Origin: Alicyclobacillus shizuokensis NBRC 103103
Lineage (GTDB): Bacteria > Bacillota > Bacilli > Alicyclobacillales > Alicyclobacillaceae
Direction of reading: 5' to 3'
NCBI RefSeq assembly: GCF_001552255.1
Contig: NZ_BCQV01000014.1
Location: 31,831-95,830 of the forward strand
Length of the DNA: 64,000 nt
The position numbers and the translations under genes were made by a program. The notes beneath the pieces are model-generated. The model was not told where the DNA came from and did not search any database. It saw only the letters and a program-made list of their open reading frames with translations. This document shows, piece after piece, positions 34,764 through 43,974 of the stretch (position 1 is its first letter; every line of letters begins with the position of its first letter).

Positions 34764-35429
34764 CTAGAAGTCCATTTCAAACACGTCCGCAAATGAGGTG
34801 CGTAACCGGTCTTCCCACTCGGCAAACGACACCTCGTCCCCCAACTCGGCGGCCACCGAGGTCACCCCGCGGTCGCTGATGCCACAGGGAATAATCGCGT
34901 CGAAGTGGGCGAGATTCGTCGTGACATTGAGCGCTAATCCGTGCGCCGTAACGAATTCTCCGTTCAGGCGACGCTTGACGCTGGCCCCCACAGCGCAGAT
35001 TTTGCGGTCTTCCACCCATACACCCGGGTACCCCTCACTGCGGGTGCCCTGAATATCAACCTCGGCGAGCGCTCGAATGACGGTTTCCTCCAGCATGCGA
35101 ACGTACTTTCCAACGTCATTGCCCCAGGGAGAGAGGTGCAGCACGGGATACAGAACCCATTGTCCGGGGCCATGATAGGTCACGTCACCCCCTCGGTCCA
35201 CCTCACGAATGGTAAAACCCATCTGTTCCAGAGCGGCGGGGGGTGTCAGGATGTGTTGAAAGGTGCCCGCCTTGCCAATCGTGATGGTCGGCGGGTGTTC
35301 CACCGCATACACGGTTTGCGCTTCGTCGTCCCCGTGCAACACCGCATCGCGCCGCGCCATCTGTTCGGCAAGTGCAGCATCGTAGTCCATGCGACCGAGA
35401 GAACGCCAGATGCCGGGTACACGACTCAT
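34764..35429 (-). CDS. lipB: Octanoyltransferase LipB
   Basis: Moves octanoyl from acyl carrier protein to lipoyl domains. 221 residues with [20 protein letters not shown], the catalytic Lys in [10 protein letters not shown] and Cys in [14 protein letters not shown]. Its ATG overlaps the lipA stop by four bases. LipB of this E. coli type is less common than LipM/LipL in Bacillus, so octanoyl transfer here appears to be direct. Confidence 0.93.
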   Translation of the reverse strand: MSRVPGIWRSLGRMDYDAALAEQMARRDAVLHGDDEAQTVYAVEHPPTITIGKAGTFQHILTPPAALEQMGFTIREVDRGGDVTYHGPGQWVLYPVLHLSPWGNDVGKYVRMLEETVIRALAEVDIQGTRSEGYPGVWVEDRKICAVGASVKRRLNGEFVTAHGLALNVTTNLAHFDAIIPCGISDRGVTSVAAELGDEVSFAEWEDRLRTSFADVFEMDF

Positions 35430-36418
35430 GGCTGTACCGCCGCTCCTTGGCCACTACTGGCCGGTGCCGCCTCCTGCGCCGGCCGGAGTGACTGGAGAGG
35501 CATGCCGTCGGCCCGCAGCACCTGCTCATGCGCGTGATACGAACTGCGAACCAATGGGCCCGACTCCACATGAGCAAAACCGCGCTTCAGGCCCTCCCCG
35601 CGCAGCCGCAAAAACTCGGTCGGCGTATAAAACTTCTCCACCAACAGGTGCTTCTTCGTCGGCTGTAGGTACTGACCGATGGTCAGGATGTCGCAGTCCA
35701 CCGCCCGCAGGTCGTCCATGGTCTGGAGGATTTCCTCCATGGTTTCACCCAAGCCGACCATGATACTCGACTTGGTGCGAATATCAGGCCGCATCTCCTT
35801 GCTGCGCCGCAACAGCTCCAGCGTGCGGTCATACTTGGCTTTCGACCTGACCTTGTCGGACAAGCGCCGCACCGTCTCCACGTTGTGATTGAGGATATCT
35901 GGCGAGGCGTCGAGGACCATCTTCAGAGCGTCCCAGTTGCCCATGAAATCGGGAATGAGGACTTCAACCCCGCATTCCGGCACACGTTCCCGGATGGCAC
36001 GAATCGTCGCGGCGAATATGGAAGCCCCACCATCGTCCAGGTCGTCGCGTGCCACGCTGGTGACAACGACATGCTGCAAGCCCATGGCGACCACAGCGTC
36101 GGCCACGCGCTTGGGCTCCGCCAGGTCGAGGTGGCTGGGCCGTCCACTGGTGACAGCGCAAAACCGGCAGGCCCGGGTGCACACATCACCCAAGATCATG
36201 AACGTCGCCGTACGCTGCTCCCAGCACTCGTAGATATTCGGGCACCGGGCCTCTTCACAGACCGTGTGCAAGGAGCGCCCGTGCATGATGTCTTTCAACT
36301 GTTTATAATTGGGCCCCGTACGGATCTGGATTTTCAGCCACTCCGGGCGGGACTTGGCCTGTTCACGCATGATCTGTTCCTTCCGTTGCTGCTTTTCCAC
36401 CCACTTTGGGTTGGTCAT
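35426..36418 (-). CDS. lipA: Lipoyl synthase
   Basis: 330 residues, radical-SAM enzyme that inserts two sulfurs into protein-bound octanoyl. The auxiliary cluster ligands are [13 protein letters not shown] and the SAM cluster [20 protein letters not shown] near the C-terminus holds the conserved RSSY. The tail ([19 protein letters not shown]) is a low-complexity extension. The ATG at 36418 has GAGGGGGTG upstream. Forms an operon with lipB. Confidence 0.94.
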   Translation of the reverse strand: MTNPKWVEKQQRKEQIMREQAKSRPEWLKIQIRTGPNYKQLKDIMHGRSLHTVCEEARCPNIYECWEQRTATFMILGDVCTRACRFCAVTSGRPSHLDLAEPKRVADAVVAMGLQHVVVTSVARDDLDDGGASIFAATIRAIRERVPECGVEVLIPDFMGNWDALKMVLDASPDILNHNVETVRRLSDKVRSKAKYDRTLELLRRSKEMRPDIRTKSSIMVGLGETMEEILQTMDDLRAVDCDILTIGQYLQPTKKHLLVEKFYTPTEFLRLRGEGLKRGFAHVESGPLVRSSYHAHEQVLRADGMPLQSLRPAQEAAPASSGQGAAVQP

Positions 36419-36549
36419 GATGAAACGCACCCCCTCGCGCCTTAGCGGCGCCCAGTCTGACTCCAGTGTAGTCGAAACCGGATGGAAAACAAAGGCGACT
36501 CCCCACAGGGGACATAGCTCCAGAACAGCCAGCCCCAGCGGCTCCGCCA

Positions 36550-36624
36550 TCAGCAAATTGCGGCAGGGTAGAGATCATGCCCGCAGCTTTGGGCCCTGCC
36601 CTGCACGACCGGAGAGTGGAAGCG
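36550..36624 (-). pseudogene. Remnant of an E2 peripheral-subunit-binding domain
   Basis: In a frame different from the upstream lipoyl ORF, the minus strand reads [20 protein letters not shown], which resembles the E2 binding-domain consensus RxSPxVRxLAxExGxDL. No acyltransferase catalytic domain follows. With the lipoyl domain at 36743-37009 this looks like an E2 gene broken by frameshift and deletion. Confidence 0.5.
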
Positions 36625-36742
36625 CCGGCCATGCTGCCGGCCGCCGGCCCAGAGCATGGCCAGGATGGCAGAAGACGTGGTACCGGCCGGACGAGTCGAT
36701 GTGGACATCGGACTCCGCCCGCGCCTTGCCGACATCGGTGTC

Positions 36743-37009
36743 TCAGTCGTCGGTGGGTGCATCGTCCGCCGCGCTCCCCGTGTCAATGCGACAAATGACC
36801 GTACCCACGGCCACCGTGTCGCCTTCCTCGACAAGAATTTCGGTGATCACGCCAGCCCATTCGGACGGGATCTCCGCATTGACTTTGTCCGTCATTACCT
36901 CGAGCAAGGGTTCATGTCGGCTCACGTAATCGCCAACCTGCTTCAACCACTTGCCGATGGTGCCCTCGGTCACGCTCTCTCCCAATTGGGGCATCTTTAC
37001 GTCGGTCAT
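36743..37009 (-). CDS. Stand-alone lipoyl domain (truncated 2-oxoacid dehydrogenase E2)
   Basis: 88 residues forming one biotinyl/lipoyl domain: [20 protein letters not shown] at the N-terminus and the lipoylated Lys42 in [15 protein letters not shown]. The sequence is that of a branched-chain or pyruvate E2 N-terminus. It has a good ribosome site (AAAGGGGGATATCG-ATG) and a short acidic tail ending at a TGA. A family E2 is about 400-450 residues, so this is an N-terminal fragment. It could still be lipoylated by the adjacent lipA-lipB products. Confidence 0.8.
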   Translation of the reverse strand: MTDVKMPQLGESVTEGTIGKWLKQVGDYVSRHEPLLEVMTDKVNAEIPSEWAGVITEILVEEGDTVAVGTVICRIDTGSAADDAPTDD

Positions 37010-37102
37010 CGATATCCCCCTTTATGCTAGCTAACCTTTCGGTCCAGAGGCCCACAAAAAGGCGACTCCCCAGCCCCAGTATCCATCAGCAAAGACGCGC
37101 TG

Positions 37103-37210
37103 TCAAAAGTACACCAATTCACGCATGGCAGCCGCGATGTGTTCGTCATCCAGCCGACACCCGCGTTGCAAAGACGACGCGAAGGGCATCGCGGACACGT
37201 CCGAGGCACA
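37103..37210 (-). pseudogene. Remnant C-terminus of 2-oxoacid dehydrogenase E1-beta
   Basis: An open stretch reading MPFASSLQRGCRLDDEHIAA then AMRELVYF and stop. It matches the pattern at the end of E1-beta subunits (PMPFAPxLE...LPDExxIVAAVRELxxY). No start or upstream E1-beta sequence is present; the leucine dehydrogenase gene begins directly behind. Its place just before the lipoyl domain is the normal E1-beta/E2 order. Confidence 0.5.
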
Positions 37211-37228
37211 CTATCGATGATCCGAAAC

Positions 37229-38329
37229 TTAACCCTCCATCACCAGCGCCCTGCGGCTATGTGGCGGAATGTAGGTGCTGGTCACCCGGCGCAGCTGCTC
37301 TATCCGCGCTTCCGCCATCCTGTCGGCTGCCTGATAGGTCGGGATGCGCTCACGTTCAGCCGTCTCGTACAGTTGCAGCATGATGTCATAGATGCGTTCA
37401 ACCTTGGCCTGCGCGCGTTCCCGGTTATACCCCTCCAACTCATCGGCAACATGAATCACCCCGCCCGCGTTGATGACATAGTCGGGTGCGTACAGAATGC
37501 CTATCTCGTGCAGCCGATTCCCGTGCCGTGGCTCGGCGAGCTGATTGTTGGCCGATCCGGCAATCGCCTGGCAGCGCAGCCGGGGTATGGTGTCGTCATT
37601 CAACACGCCCCCGAGGGCGCAGGGCGCGAAAATGTCACACTCCACGGAGAAGATCTCGTTGGGGTCCACGACCTCGGCGTGCAGCAGGTTGGCCGCCCGG
37701 CGCACCGCCTCTTCATGGATATCGGTGACTACCAATCGGCCACCCGCCTTGTGCACATATTCGGCAAGCGCGTAGCCGACACTCCCCAATCCTTGGACGG
37801 CCACTGTTCGACCCGCGAGGTCGGCAGACCCAAGCGCCACCTGCGCCGTCGCCTGCATCCCGCGGAACACGCCCAAAGCGGTCATCGGACTTGGACTTCC
37901 GGACGATCCGTACGCCTGCGACACCCCAGTAACGTAGGGTGTCTCCTTGTGAATCAAGTCCATGTCATCCACCGTCGTTCCCACGTCTTCGGCCGTGATG
38001 TAGCGTCCGTTCAGGCTTTGGATGTAGCGGCCCAAGGCCCGAAACATGGCCTCGCTCTTGTCGGTCTTCGGGTTGCCGATAACGACCGTTTTCCCGCCCC
38101 CCAGGTTTAGTCCTGCGGCCGCATTCTTATAGGTCATCCCGCGCGCCAGCCGCAAGGCGTCGAGGAGGGCCTCTTCTTCCGAACCGTAGCTCCACATCCG
38201 GCACCCGCCCAAAGCTGGCCCGAGTGTCGTGTCGTGGATGGCGATTACCGCCCTGAGCCCGGACGCTTGGTCGTGGCAAAACACCACCTGCTCATAATCG
38301 TATCGTTCTAGATAGGAGAATATTTCCAT
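37229..38329 (-). CDS. Leucine dehydrogenase
   Basis: 366 residues. Catalytic block [10 protein letters not shown] and [15 protein letters not shown], then [12 protein letters not shown] and the NAD-binding [20 protein letters not shown]. It deaminates Leu, Val and Ile to 2-oxo acids, the first step toward branched-chain acyl-CoA primers. Bacillus bcd is followed by the bkd complex; here only fragments of that complex remain downstream. The start at 38329 lies in a strongly conserved N-terminus. Confidence 0.92.
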   Translation of the reverse strand: MEIFSYLERYDYEQVVFCHDQASGLRAVIAIHDTTLGPALGGCRMWSYGSEEEALLDALRLARGMTYKNAAAGLNLGGGKTVVIGNPKTDKSEAMFRALGRYIQSLNGRYITAEDVGTTVDDMDLIHKETPYVTGVSQAYGSSGSPSPMTALGVFRGMQATAQVALGSADLAGRTVAVQGLGSVGYALAEYVHKAGGRLVVTDIHEEAVRRAANLLHAEVVDPNEIFSVECDIFAPCALGGVLNDDTIPRLRCQAIAGSANNQLAEPRHGNRLHEIGILYAPDYVINAGGVIHVADELEGYNRERAQAKVERIYDIMLQLYETAERERIPTYQAADRMAEARIEQLRRVTSTYIPPHSRRALVMEG

Positions 38330-38851
38330 GCTAAGCCCCCCAGACTAACCATGACTGTTCATAGGATAGTGTGGTTTCGAATGCCGGATACATACCGTGC
38401 AGGCGTTCTTCGTCCACACGGCGCTTCACCCCAACCGTGCCAAAATCATCATGTATGCTGCATATTGATGAAACCGCTTTCACACCAGGTCGGGGACACC
38501 GCCCTCTGAACTATCGTCAGGGATTTTCATCTCCCATTTTATGAGACTGCGCAGAGAAATGCCCGGAGTTTTGGCCGCCTCCGTTTTGTCAACCACGGCG
38601 ATCAAGTCTTGAGTGCAGTTGACAATGCCTCCAACAAATTTTGCATTGCTTGCAGCCATCCCATCTCTGCCGCTAGCCGACTCGCATCGTCGCCATCGAC
38701 GTAGATCGCCAACACACCCCCATCCTCTTGTGATGGATACATATGATAGAATGAATCCAGCACCCGTAGCAAGATAATTTCAAAAACATGAACTCGTCTT
38801 GTGCAGCGCTTTCATCTCATGCCGGCATTGCGAAAGGGAAGGGATCTGGCC
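38330..38851. other. About 520 bases without a supported gene
   Basis: The stretch lies between the starts of leucine dehydrogenase (minus) and a small membrane protein (plus), so it should contain two promoters; I could not fix either. A minus-strand frame at 38602-38742 (MYPSQEDGGVLAIYVDGDDA and 26 more residues) reads like protein but lacks a ribosome site. A TGGCACG at about 38430 does not complete a sigma-54 promoter. Confidence 0.5.
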
Positions 38852-39121
38852 TTGCGTTCCTTGACTGCCTGGATGATCTTGCTGGTTGTCTTCTTGCTCG
38901 CTGGCGAAGGATTCAATCTGTTCCGTGTCCATGCCGAACTGTGGCTGGCGTTCGGCGAGCCGAAGGACGCCTGGTGGGCTGTCTTTGGCGTGCTGCTGGG
39001 TCTGGGTGCGACCGCCTGGTTAGGCGGGTTTATTTACCACCGAGACAAGAAGCACGGCAAGCTGGGCAAACGGCCCCGACGTTCCCGCCCCACGCATGCG
39101 CCCCGCCGCGACGTGCTCTGA
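38852..39121 (+). CDS. Small two-helix membrane protein, unknown
   Basis: 89 residues: helix one LTAWMILLVVFLLAGEGFNL, a loop with WLAFGEPKDAWW, helix two AVFGVLLGLGATAWLGGFIY, then a very basic tail (KKHGKLGKRPRRSRP). A TTG start at 38852 is chosen for GGGAAGGG eight bases upstream; earlier starts (38801, 38819) lack one. It ends convergently to moaC. Confidence 0.55.
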   Translation: MRSLTAWMILLVVFLLAGEGFNLFRVHAELWLAFGEPKDAWWAVFGVLLGLGATAWLGGFIYHRDKKHGKLGKRPRRSRPTHAPRRDVL

Positions 39122-39192
39122 CGCCGTCTCTAGCGGCGGGCGGGAGCCACCGTGCGACAGCCGTTGCTCACAGCCACCCCGGGTCCATGCGC

Positions 39193-39690
39193 TCAGTCCA
39201 CGCGCACAAAATCCCCACTTTGGCCGCCCGACTTCCGCAAGAGACGAATGCACTCAATCGTCATTTCCCGATCCACGGCCTTGCACATGTCGTACACGGT
39301 CAGGGCCGCCACACTGCATGCGGTCAAAGCTTCCATCTCCACCCCGGTCGAATAGGTCGTGCTCACGCTCGCCGTCAATTGCAGAAGGGCTGTGTCATGG
39401 CTGTCGGAAGGCAACCACTGGCTGACCACCTCCACTTTGCTCAACGGCAGGGGATGACATAACGGAATCAGGTCGGAGGTCCGCTTCGCCCCCATCGTGC
39501 CGGCCAGCTCTGCGACCACGGTCACATCCCCTTTGGCAAGGGACCGGCTTTCCACCAACTGGCGGGTCCTGGCTGCCATGCGCACACGGGCCTCTGCCAC
39601 CGCCTCGCGCCGGGTGGCCGGTTTGCCACTCACGTCGACCATCCGAGGTCGCCCGCGGTCATCAAAATGGGTGAGGTCTTTCTCTGGCAT
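39193..39690 (-). CDS. moaC: Cyclic pyranopterin monophosphate synthase MoaC
   Basis: 165 residues. LTHFDDRGRPRMVDVSGKP, KGDVTVVAELAGTMGAKRTS, DLIPLCHPLPLSKV and STGVEMEALTACSVAALTVY are the conserved MoaC blocks, including the catalytic Lys/Asp in the last. MoaC completes the first step of molybdenum cofactor synthesis after MoaA. CAGGAGG precedes the ATG at 39690. Divergent from the MoaD-MoaE fusion with only 73 bases between. Confidence 0.94.
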   Translation of the reverse strand: MPEKDLTHFDDRGRPRMVDVSGKPATRREAVAEARVRMAARTRQLVESRSLAKGDVTVVAELAGTMGAKRTSDLIPLCHPLPLSKVEVVSQWLPSDSHDTALLQLTASVSTTYSTGVEMEALTACSVAALTVYDMCKAVDREMTIECIRLLRKSGGQSGDFVRVD

Positions 39691-39763
39691 GTACCATTCC
39701 TCCTGTTGCAGACAGTCGACGCTCACGTTCCGGTGTGGTATCGTCACATTGAGGTGATAGGAT

Positions 39764-40456
39764 GTGAAGATCCGTGTCCGATTGTTCGCAGGTATTGCAG
39801 AGACGATACAACAGCGTGAACTTATCCTCAATGTACCTGTAGGCATGTCCATCCTGCAACTGCGCCATCACCTGATGGAACAGTATCCGCAGGCCAACCA
39901 GGAGATCGCCCAGGCCATGATGGCGATCAACCGCTCCTACGCCGACGATGGGGCCATGCTGCACGAAGGCGATGAAGTGGGGGTCATTCCTCCGGTCAGC
40001 GGCGGGGACGCGTTGCCCTCATGTGTCATCAGCGCCCATCCCCTGGACGTCGCCCAGGCTTTTCATCAGCTGGAAAGCGTCCACCATGGCGGCACGGTTC
40101 TGTTTGTGGGGACAGTGCGCGAATGGACGCATGGCCGGCAAACCAGCCATTTGGAATATGAAGCCTACACCGACATGGCCTTGGCCCAAATGAAGAAGAT
40201 TGAAGACGACGTGAAAGCGATGTATCGGAATGTTTGGACCCTGCAGTGGCACCGGGTCGGTCGCCTTCTCCCCACTGAAATCGCCGTCATCTGCGCCGCA
40301 TCGGCACCGCACCGCGCCGATGCGTTTGCGGCCTCCCGGTTGTTGATTGATCGCCTCAAGAAAGAAGTGCCCATCTGGAAAAAGGAGTTTTACGCCGACG
40401 GCGAAACAACCTGGCAAAGCAATCCAGAGACCGCTCCCGAGCCCGAGGAATGCTGA
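39764..40456 (+). CDS. MoaD-MoaE fusion, molybdopterin synthase
   Basis: 230 residues. Residues 1-81 are a MoaD sulfur carrier ending PPVSGG (Gly80-Gly81); residues ~86-230 are MoaE, with GGTVLFVGTVREWTHGRQTS, YEAYTDMA, HRVGRLLPTEIAV and KKEVPIWKKEFYADG. Molybdopterin synthase needs a free MoaD C-terminal thiocarboxylate, so cleavage after Gly81 is expected, as reported for mycobacterial MoaX (family knowledge). A GTG at 39764 follows GAGGTGATAG. A terminator follows. Confidence 0.92.
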   Translation: MKIRVRLFAGIAETIQQRELILNVPVGMSILQLRHHLMEQYPQANQEIAQAMMAINRSYADDGAMLHEGDEVGVIPPVSGGDALPSCVISAHPLDVAQAFHQLESVHHGGTVLFVGTVREWTHGRQTSHLEYEAYTDMALAQMKKIEDDVKAMYRNVWTLQWHRVGRLLPTEIAVICAASAPHRADAFAASRLLIDRLKKEVPIWKKEFYADGETTWQSNPETAPEPEEC

Positions 40457-40467
40457 ACACAGCGGAG

Positions 40468-40497
40468 GCAGACGGCGGTCTAGCGCCGCCCGTCTGC
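40468..40497. terminator. Bidirectional terminator hairpin
   Basis: GCAGACG (40468-40474) pairs with CGTCTGC (40491-40497), with further GC pairing inside. It lies between the convergent moaDE and metallo-hydrolase genes; the T-runs on either side are weak. Confidence 0.5.
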
Positions 40498-40512
40498 GAC
40501 AACGCCCTGGGT

Positions 40513-41511
40513 TCATGCACACACCCATTGGCAGACTCCTTGCTCGTCGGGGAACCCATACGCCAAACCCTCCTCGTGAAGCCAGTCCAGATACCCTAGC
40601 GTCTCCGACAGGATAAGGGAAACTTGGTCGGTGTGTTTCGGGAACAGGAGCCGCGCCAATTCATAGGCGGTGATCGGGGACTGTCGACGCAAACACTGCA
40701 GGACATTGTGCTTGCGCACCTCAAGCTCGTGGAGCCGCCGGTGAATGAGCGGCACCGAATCCACAATCACCCGGCCATGGCCTGGATATGTCTTTATGAT
40801 GGGCAATTGCGCCAGGTCTTGCAGGCTGCGGCGGTAATCGAGCAGGCTGCGGCTGCGTTCGGCTACCGTTCCCGAGGCCGCGCCCGGCAGCGGTTCAATG
40901 ATAGGATTGGGAGAAATGTGTGGGAGCAGTTGGTCCCCGGCCAACAATTCCCCGCTCTCACGGTTCCACAGGGCAATGGCCGCCTGCGCGTGGCCGGGGA
41001 CCTCGAGCACCTGGAACTGGGGCAATGGCGGCAAGGGTTCTCCTGCGCGTAAAGGATGGGTAACTACCGACCGGTCGTTCCAGCGATGGAATGACAAAAT
41101 ACCCTGCAACGCTCGCGCCGCAACTTCCTGTGGAACACCCATGTCATGGTACAAGCGGCGATAAAATTCTGCCCGGTACGCATCGTGCGCACCGCCCGGG
41201 TCCAGCCAGTCGGAAACACGCGGATGGCTGTACACCGGTACGCCCTGCGCTTGGAAACGTCGCGTGTTGCCCACGTGATCCACGTGACCGTGAGTCAAGA
41301 CGATGCCCGTCACGTCCGCGGGTGTCAGTGCGTACTGAGCCAGGCCGGCCACCAGCGCATCCCAAGCCGGATCGTACCGGGGTCCGCAGTCGACCAGCAG
41401 ACACTGTCCCATGCCGTATAGAAGGTGGGCATTGACCGGGCCAACCGGCAGTGGCGTCGGCAGCTCAAGCGGATAAACCGTCACCTTGTCACAGAGAAGC
41501 TGTGAGTGCAT
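40513..41511 (-). CDS. Metallo-beta-lactamase-fold hydrolase
   Basis: 332 residues: the zinc motif LTHGHVDHVG, then LEVPGHAQAAIALW, LLAGDQLLPH and YPGHGRVI complete the MBL-fold metal sites. The C-terminal ~70 residues form a winged-helix-like domain (QSPITAYELARLLF). This layout is like the glyoxalase II/LACTB2 or RNase Z-type group; the substrate is unknown. GGAAGGGC precedes the ATG at 41511. Confidence 0.85.
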   Translation of the reverse strand: MHSQLLCDKVTVYPLELPTPLPVGPVNAHLLYGMGQCLLVDCGPRYDPAWDALVAGLAQYALTPADVTGIVLTHGHVDHVGNTRRFQAQGVPVYSHPRVSDWLDPGGAHDAYRAEFYRRLYHDMGVPQEVAARALQGILSFHRWNDRSVVTHPLRAGEPLPPLPQFQVLEVPGHAQAAIALWNRESGELLAGDQLLPHISPNPIIEPLPGAASGTVAERSRSLLDYRRSLQDLAQLPIIKTYPGHGRVIVDSVPLIHRRLHELEVRKHNVLQCLRRQSPITAYELARLLFPKHTDQVSLILSETLGYLDWLHEEGLAYGFPDEQGVCQWVCA

Positions 41512-41700
41512 ATCCAGCCCTTCCTTTCGGCCCTTCGGGCGGCGCTTTACCGTCACGCCTTTGCGTTCATCATACGCAATCATACGATGCCCCGCAATTC
41601 TTCTAAACTACGACCGCCACTCATAGAATGCAGTGTAGGACAGGCCCACCGCGCATCTTGGCACAACCTGTAGCGATGGACGAAGGAAAGGAGAAGGTTC

Positions 41701-43029
41701 ATGCGAAAAACACGCGCTCGCCATGTCGCGCATTCTATCCTCACGTGTGTATGGATCGTGCTCTTGGGCTGCGGGTGCCTGGGCGGGGTCGCGTGGATAT
41801 ACGGCGAACAGGGCACGACGAAACTGGAGGCTTCCCGTTTGGCTACGGCAGCCGTCACCGAATGGGTGGGAACGCCCCAGTATGAGAAAGCGGACCAGGT
41901 GCAACCCCACAGCCTGATGGCTGCCCTGGGGCAGATCCTAAATTTACCATTCACGCAGCCAGTGACGATGATCACGAGTCAACTGCCGGCAACCCAAACA
42001 CCCTATGTCCCCACGTCATCGGATCAAGCTGGGTTGTTTCAGACCATCACTCAATGGGAGAGCAAGCTGCCCCAGCAAAAACCGATTGCGATGGGCTGGA
42101 TTCCGTATAACAACGTGTCGTCCACGATTGAAATGATTCGTGAAAGCCCCGGTATCACGGTGATAAGTCCGAAGTGGCTGACCCTCAACAGCGACGGCTC
42201 CATCAGCAGCCGCATTCAGCCTGAGGTTGTCCAGTACGCACACCAGCATGGAATTTCCGTGTGGGCCCTCGTGGATAACCAATTCCGTGCCAATTTGACC
42301 CACCAGGTTCTCTCGTCGCCGGCGACCCGTCGGCGCGCCGTGCAGCAGCTTGTCCACTTGATGAAGGTTCAGGACCTGGATGGACTCAACATCGATTTTG
42401 AGAATGTGTACAGCGCCGATGAGGACGCATTGACCCAGTTTGTGGAGCAATTGCATAAAGCGTTGGCCCCCTTGCACAAAACCCTGTCCATAGACATCAC
42501 GACCGACATCGTATTCCTCCGCGACGACGCGGCCTACTTTCACGCCGGGCTGGCGGCACAGGCTGACTACATCGCGCTCATGGCCTACGATGAACACTGG
42601 GGAGGAGACAAGACGCCGGGGCCGGTGGCCGATGTTCCCTGGGTCACTCAGGCAGTCGAAGACCTCTTGAACACCGGAGTGCCAGCCAACAAGGTCATAC
42701 TCGGCGTGCCTTTCTATGGACGCTTCTGGTATGTTCACAAGGCCGGATGGGTGTCCGACACGGCGGTGGCGCTTCCCAACATTGATGATATTCTGCGGAT
42801 TCACCACGCGACCGCCCATTGGGACGGTAAACTGGGTGTCGCCACCGTCCGGTACCCCAAACCGGACGGTTACGAAGTGGGTTGGTACGACACCCCACGG
42901 ACTCTGGCCAAAAAACTCAATTTGGTCAGTGAATATGGGTTGGCGGGCGTGGCGGTCTGGTCGCTCAGCCTGTCCGACAAACAGACCTGGACCACACTCA
43001 CAGACAACCTGCGGCAGGCCCTCTCTTGA
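41701..43029 (+). CDS. Membrane-anchored GH18 glycosidase (spore/cell-wall type)
   Basis: 442 residues: an N-terminal membrane anchor or signal (SILTCVWIVLLGCGCLGGVA), a ~100-residue linker, and a GH18 barrel with LDGLNIDFENVY (Asp232, catalytic Glu234), DYIALMAYDEHWGG, KVILGVPFYGRFW and GVAVWSLSLSD. The active region resembles YaaH/YdhD N-acetylglucosaminidases but the LysM repeats are missing. GGAGAAGG precedes the ATG. Confidence 0.85.
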   Translation: MRKTRARHVAHSILTCVWIVLLGCGCLGGVAWIYGEQGTTKLEASRLATAAVTEWVGTPQYEKADQVQPHSLMAALGQILNLPFTQPVTMITSQLPATQTPYVPTSSDQAGLFQTITQWESKLPQQKPIAMGWIPYNNVSSTIEMIRESPGITVISPKWLTLNSDGSISSRIQPEVVQYAHQHGISVWALVDNQFRANLTHQVLSSPATRRRAVQQLVHLMKVQDLDGLNIDFENVYSADEDALTQFVEQLHKALAPLHKTLSIDITTDIVFLRDDAAYFHAGLAAQADYIALMAYDEHWGGDKTPGPVADVPWVTQAVEDLLNTGVPANKVILGVPFYGRFWYVHKAGWVSDTAVALPNIDDILRIHHATAHWDGKLGVATVRYPKPDGYEVGWYDTPRTLAKKLNLVSEYGLAGVAVWSLSLSDKQTWTTLTDNLRQALS

Positions 43030-43084
43030 AGCCAACGAGCGATGGACCTGCCGTCCATACTGTCTGAAATTACGGAAACTATGC

Positions 43085-43113
43085 GGTCTGGAGTTACATC
43101 GCGGCTCCAGACC
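43085..43113. terminator. Hairpin between convergent GH18 and ccmD genes
   Basis: Perfect 9-bp stem GGTCTGGAG/CTCCAGACC with an 11-base loop. It is placed to stop transcription from both sides; T-runs are short. Confidence 0.45.
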
Positions 43114-43119
43114 CGAGTG

Positions 43120-43266
43120 CTACGACTGACCCTCAAGCATGCGCCGCAACTGTTCCAACTGTTTATGAACCTGGGCTTGCCGACGGATGAGCGACAACAC
43201 GTAGACCAGCGTGCCCACCCAGACCACGCCGACGGCTGCCCACAGGTAGATCAGCGAATGCCTCAT
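43120..43266 (-). CDS. ccmD: CcmD-like small haem exporter subunit
   Basis: 48 residues: one membrane helix (LIYLWAAVGVVWVGTLVYVL) and a charged cytoplasmic tail (RRQAQVHKQLEQLRRMLEG). This is the size and shape of CcmD, which helps release haem-loaded CcmE from CcmABC. The GGGAGGGGGACG ribosome site lies inside the end of ccmC, and stop and start overlap (TGATG). Last gene of the ccm operon. Confidence 0.82.
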   Translation of the reverse strand: MRHSLIYLWAAVGVVWVGTLVYVLSLIRRQAQVHKQLEQLRRMLEGQS

Positions 43267-43973
43267 CAACGTCCCCCTCCCTGAATGCGCGCTTTGTGCC
43301 CACGGGCGCGGCGCATCTGTTCACGAATGCGAATGGTCTCCATGCGGGTAATTTCCAGCTGAAAGCGCAGCCAGAACAACAAGCAAAACAACAGTAGGAA
43401 CCCTACAAAGCCCAGCAACAAAGGCCACGTCATGGAAGCCGGCATGTGAAATCCACTGTCGTCAATAACGGTGGGATGAATGGAGCGCCACCAGGTCACC
43501 GACTGGTGAATAATCGGAACGTCTAAGAAAGCCACAATGGCGTAAACGGCCGCCACCCTGCCGCGCCGCTCCACCCCGTCGATCGTCTGGCGCAGCAACA
43601 GATAGGCGACGTACAGGAACCACAGGATGAGCGTGGTGGTCAACCTGGGGTCCCAGGTCCACCAGGTATTCCAAACCGGGCGTCCCCAGAGCGATCCCGT
43701 CAACAGGGTGAACGTGGTAAACAATACACCGATCTCAGCCGCACTGGCAGCGGCGATGTCCCACATCAGCCGCCGCCGTATCAGATACACCACAGAGGCC
43801 ACGAAGGTCACGAAAAACGCCAGTAGAGCGGTCCAGGCGCTGTTGACGTGGACATAGAGAATGCGCACAAGGTCTCCCATCTGAACCTCGGGCGGCGAGA
43901 GGACCAGCGCGCACCACAGGAACACCAACATCCAGGCTCCCACCAGCGCGACAAACAGGATGTTCGGTCTCAT
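43266..43973 (-). CDS. ccmC: Haem exporter / chaperone protein CcmC
   Basis: 235 residues with about six membrane helices. It holds the tryptophan-rich haem-binding stretch NTWWTWDPRLTTTLILWFLY and conserved His residues (ILYVHVNSAW, PIIHQSVTWWRSIHP). CcmC loads haem on CcmE. GGAGGTGTGAT precedes the ATG at 43973, overlapping the end of ccmB. Confidence 0.92.
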   Translation of the reverse strand: MRPNILFVALVGAWMLVFLWCALVLSPPEVQMGDLVRILYVHVNSAWTALLAFFVTFVASVVYLIRRRLMWDIAAASAAEIGVLFTTFTLLTGSLWGRPVWNTWWTWDPRLTTTLILWFLYVAYLLLRQTIDGVERRGRVAAVYAIVAFLDVPIIHQSVTWWRSIHPTVIDDSGFHMPASMTWPLLLGFVGFLLLFCLLFWLRFQLEITRMETIRIREQMRRARGHKARIQGGGR

Positions 43974-43974
43974 A

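Noticed and set aside
37139..38110. 323-codon plus-strand frame opposite leucine dehydrogenase
   Set aside because: Antisense shadow; the dehydrogenase has complete catalytic and NAD motifs.
38420..38450. Sigma-54 promoter upstream of leucine dehydrogenase
   Set aside because: TGGCACG is present, but the TTGCA -12 element is not at the required distance.
38602..38742. 46-codon minus frame in the gap before leucine dehydrogenase
   Set aside because: Plausible amino-acid pattern but no ribosome site, no recognised family and unclear start.
42016..43035. 339-codon minus-strand frame opposite the GH18 gene
   Set aside because: Shadow of a gene with full GH18 active-site motif; no ribosome site.
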